Source: Leuconostoc litchii (lineage in GTDB: Bacteria; Bacillota; Bacilli; Lactobacillales; Lactobacillaceae). From it: 64,000 nt of DNA. This document shows positions 61,800 to 64,000 of the stretch, piece by piece; within the stretch, counting starts at the first letter, position 1; the number at the start of each line of letters is the position of its first letter. The notes beneath the pieces are model-generated. The model saw nothing but the letters and a program-made list of their open reading frames with translations, was not told the origin of the DNA and did no database searches. Made by a program: the position numbers and the translations under genes. The stretch covers positions 715,630 through 779,629 of the forward strand of contig NZ_SDGY01000001.1 of NCBI RefSeq assembly GCF_008107645.1, written 5' to 3'.

Positions 61800-62962
61800 T
61801 TTTCAACTACTTTCTCTATTTCCTCTACTTCAAATAAATCTGAATTTGATCGCCACCAACCGTATATATGTGTGACAAAAACTTTAGCCACTGCATAGGC
61901 TGGTACGGCTATAATAATTCCCAATACACCAAAAATATGTCCACTACTTAACAAAACTACAATAACAGTAACTGGATGAATTGACAATGCTTCACCCAAA
62001 ATTTTTGGCGAAATAACATGCGCTTCAATGGGCTGTTCAATAATCAAAACAATGATTGCTAATATAAGCATTCTAGGTCCACCAGCAATTAATGCTACTG
62101 TGAAAACTGGCACTTGGGCAATAATAGAACCAACATAAGGAATCATATTAAAGAATCCAGCCATCAATGCTAATAAAATACCATATGGTAAGCCAATAAT
62201 AGTATACCCAATTGAAAACATAATCATAACAGCTAAGGCAACACCAAGTTGACCACGAATGTATTGAGCAATCTGTTTGCTAATTTCAGTTAATAGATAG
62301 CGTACGGATAGTTGAGCATTACTTGGAAATTTGCTTGAAACAAATGATGAGAATTTATGCCCATCTAACAGCATATAATACAAAATAAATGGTGTTGAAA
62401 CAATAGTCACACCGATTGAAGCTAAAATTGATGCAAAGGAGCTAATGCCTGCTACACCACTGGTCAAATATTTTTTACTCCAATCCAACACATTCTGATT
62501 GAGGTCAGAATTTGTATGGTTCAAATAATCTCTAATAAATTTAAACTGATCACTTGCAAACGTATCATTAATGAAATGTTCACTTGTCTTCCAGTAACTC
62601 GGCCAATTATTAATAAACTGAATGACTTGGTTACGCAAAACCATCACAACCGCGCCAATAGCCACCGCAATAATTGCTAATAAAATAATTAAAACAATTC
62701 CAATTGATAAGTTTCTTGGTAGATGAACATACTTTTCTAATAACGCAACTAATGGACTTAAGAGATAGTATAAAACGCCACTAATCATGATTGGTGCCCC
62801 TACAGCAGTAAATAAAGCACGAATAGGTTCAAATAAGAAACGTACTTGCCAAGCCAAAAAAATAATTAATAAAAATAATAAAACTACAATTAGGCCATTT
62901 AACAAATTATTTCCAGAAAGCCAACGACTATACCACGATTGTTGTTCTGGTTTTTTCGACAT
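61796..62962 (-). CDS. AI-2E family (PF01594) transporter-like membrane protein
   Basis: 388 aa, about eight membrane helices in the PerM/TqsA/YtvI pattern. Seen: GAPIMISGVLYYLLSPLV, a long soluble loop (about 115-190), IAQYIRGQLGVALAVMIMFSIGYTIIGLPYGILLALMAGFFNMIPYVGSIIAQVP and ISPKILGEALSIHPVTVIVVLLSSGHIFGVLGIIIAVPAYAVAK. Some relatives export AI-2 or act as Na+/H+ antiporters; the role here is not known. AAGGGG precedes the ATG; translationally coupled to trmL. Confidence 0.92.
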   Translation of the reverse strand: MSKKPEQQSWYSRWLSGNNLLNGLIVVLLFLLIIFLAWQVRFLFEPIRALFTAVGAPIMISGVLYYLLSPLVALLEKYVHLPRNLSIGIVLIILLAIIAVAIGAVVMVLRNQVIQFINNWPSYWKTSEHFINDTFASDQFKFIRDYLNHTNSDLNQNVLDWSKKYLTSGVAGISSFASILASIGVTIVSTPFILYYMLLDGHKFSSFVSSKFPSNAQLSVRYLLTEISKQIAQYIRGQLGVALAVMIMFSIGYTIIGLPYGILLALMAGFFNMIPYVGSIIAQVPVFTVALIAGGPRMLILAIIVLIIEQPIEAHVISPKILGEALSIHPVTVIVVLLSSGHIFGVLGIIIAVPAYAVAKVFVTHIYGWWRSNSDLFEVEEIEKVVEK

Positions 62963-63081
62963 AACATATTCCCCTTTTAACGCTATATAATTGTAATTAT
63001 TTTACCATAGAATAACTGTGCTTGTTATTTGGAAATACTTTCCTCTTGAATTTAACAATTTGGTAAATTTAAAAATTGCAT

Positions 63082-63110
63082 TTGTGTAAATGCTTACATA
63101 CAAGTATAAT
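63082..63110 (+). promoter_or_regulatory. Promoter of the lactonase gene
   Basis: -35 TTGTGT (63082-63087), 17-base spacer, consensus -10 TATAAT (63105-63110), followed by an AAAGGAG ribosome binding site. Confidence 0.6.
63085..63098. promoter_or_regulatory. cre-like palindrome in the lactonase promoter
   Basis: TGTAAATGCTTACA fits TGWAANCGNTNWCA except T for C at position 7; it lies from the -35 into the spacer, a repressing position. Confidence 0.4.
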
Positions 63111-63142
63111 TAAAACAAACATTCAAAGGAGCTACTATAATA

Positions 63143-64000
63143 ATGGCAGTTTATAAAATTTTATTTGGCACGTATACAAAACGAATTTCTAAAGGTATTT
63201 ATGAAGCTGAACTTGATACTGACAAGAAGTTGTTACAAAACTCAACTTTTGTCGGCGGATTAACAAATCCAACATATTTAGCTGAATCTAATGCTAACAA
63301 AGTATACGCTGTTGAAAACCGAGATGGTCAAGGTGGTATTATTACATTTGATAATTCTGTTAGACCATTAGCTGAAATCGATGCACAATTAAGCGAAGGA
63401 TCAGCTCCAGCATATATAGGTGTCGATGAGGCAAGACAATTGGTATATGCAGGCTACTACCATCGTGGAACTGTGGAAGTTTACCGTATCAATGACGATG
63501 GCAACCTAACATTAACTGACACTTGGCAAAATGAAGGTTCTGGACCGCGGCCTGAACAAAGTTCTTCACACATTCATTTCAGTAATTTAACACCTGATAA
63601 TCGTTTAGTTGTTGTTGATCTAGGTGCTGATGAAGTAGTTACATTTGATGTATCAGATGATGGTCAACTCAGTGAAGCATCACGCTTTGAAACAGAAGAT
63701 GGATTTGGCCCTCGTCATATCCGCTTCTCGCCAGATGGTGAGTATGCTTACTTGCTTGGTGAACTATCTAGCCTACTTAGTGTCCTCAAATATAATAGTG
63801 AAGATGGTTCATTTGAACATGTTCAAACTGCACCAACTATTCCAGCTGATTGGACAGAACATAACGGTGCTGCTGCCATTCGCATAAGCAGCGATGGTCG
63901 TTTCATCTACACATCGAATCGTGGTCATAATTCTGTCGCTGTTTTCAAAACAACGAATATGGGTTCTGAAATCGAACGTATTCAACTAATTAGCACTGAA
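63143..64000 (+). CDS. pgl: 6-phosphogluconolactonase (lactonase family), 3' end outside the window
   Basis: 286 codons are visible and the frame is open to the window edge. AAAGGAG lies 11 bases before the ATG. The seven-bladed propeller lactonase (YbhE/YkgB) family is indicated by KILFGTYTKRISKGIYEAEL, the repeats of the type NPTYLAESN and the block FGPRHIRFSPDGEYAYLLGELSS and AAAIRISSDGRFIYTSNRGHNSVAVF. It hydrolyses 6-phosphogluconolactone in the oxidative pentose phosphate entry, the main hexose route of heterofermenters. Divergent from the AI-2E family gene. Confidence 0.9.
   Translation, partial: MAVYKILFGTYTKRISKGIYEAELDTDKKLLQNSTFVGGLTNPTYLAESNANKVYAVENRDGQGGIITFDNSVRPLAEIDAQLSEGSAPAYIGVDEARQLVYAGYYHRGTVEVYRINDDGNLTLTDTWQNEGSGPRPEQSSSHIHFSNLTPDNRLVVVDLGADEVVTFDVSDDGQLSEASRFETEDGFGPRHIRFSPDGEYAYLLGELSSLLSVLKYNSEDGSFEHVQTAPTIPADWTEHNGAAAIRISSDGRFIYTSNRGHNSVAVFKTTNMGSEIERIQLISTE

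Noticed and set aside
1-64000. CRISPR arrays, insertion sequences, prophage, rRNA operon or defence island
   Set aside because: No regularly spaced repeats, transposase, integrase, phage or restriction genes were seen; gene order is that of core Firmicutes chromosome.

Overview
The window is a compact, low-GC Gram-positive chromosome segment. Gene content points to a heterofermentative lactic acid bacterium of the Leuconostocaceae, most likely Leuconostoc; this is inferred from gene families, and no 16S gene is present to confirm it. Pointers are PolC, SpxH, RelQ, YqgQ and CcpA-type (cre) operator sequences, a lysine branch through N-acetyl-diaminopimelate intermediates, and a lactonase of the 6-phosphogluconate route. 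Nearly all genes lie on the minus strand. The clear plus-strand genes are a cation efflux protein, adenine deaminase with its small partner, an SpxH-like adaptor and the lactonase at the right edge. I see no insertion sequence, prophage, CRISPR array, rRNA operon or obvious island: this is core chromosome.

Layout, left to right. 1-6.1 kb: a partial membrane protein, polA, a secreted GH32 fructan hydrolase with its own promoter and terminator, a YxeA-like protein and a Bax-inhibitor-1 protein. 6.2-10.3 kb: murC with a hidden small ORF and ytpR, then a csp - nudix - small membrane protein - mtnN cluster. 10.4-14.3 kb: CDF transporter (+) facing fhs and purD. 14.5-20.8 kb: a long minus-strand run of DUF1831, phosphatase, recD2, prs, SGNH esterase and aldo/keto reductase, with a perfect cre site at the recD2/prs junction. 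20.9-25.1 kb: a BMP-type binding protein, an RNA methyltransferase, rbsK and psiE. 25.1-34.2 kb: the classic uppS-cdsA-rseP-proS-polC series. 34.3-38.5 kb: glmS divergent from ade. 38.5-43 kb: relQ-nadK-rluD-mgtE divergent from spxH. 43-47.1 kb: rhomboid-yqgQ-glcK, DUF1801, ntdP, recX. 47.1-52.2 kb: lysA-dapH-dapL-dapA-dapB behind a lysine riboswitch. 52.2-56 kb: a kinase behind a structured leader, an HTH-like protein, DedA and an amino acid permease. 56.1-63 kb: thrS behind a T-box leader, a 39-codon ORF, ftsK, tRNA-Glu, trmL, AI-2E exporter family. 63.1-64 kb: the start of the lactonase gene.

The best signals beyond routine annotation are regulatory or small. Two cre sites match the consensus perfectly, overlapping the glcK and prs promoters, and a near-consensus palindrome lies in the lactonase promoter. 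Together they suggest CcpA control of hexose phosphorylation, PRPP supply and the oxidative pentose phosphate entry. A small ORF upstream of murC appears split by a run of six T residues exactly where a frameshift would join it to a well-placed ribosome binding site. A 39-aa ORF lies between ftsK and the thrS T-box. The kinase gene at 52256 has a folded leader followed by an intrinsic terminator 30 bases before its start codon. I found no convincing undescribed multi-gene system; the leads below are modest and testable.
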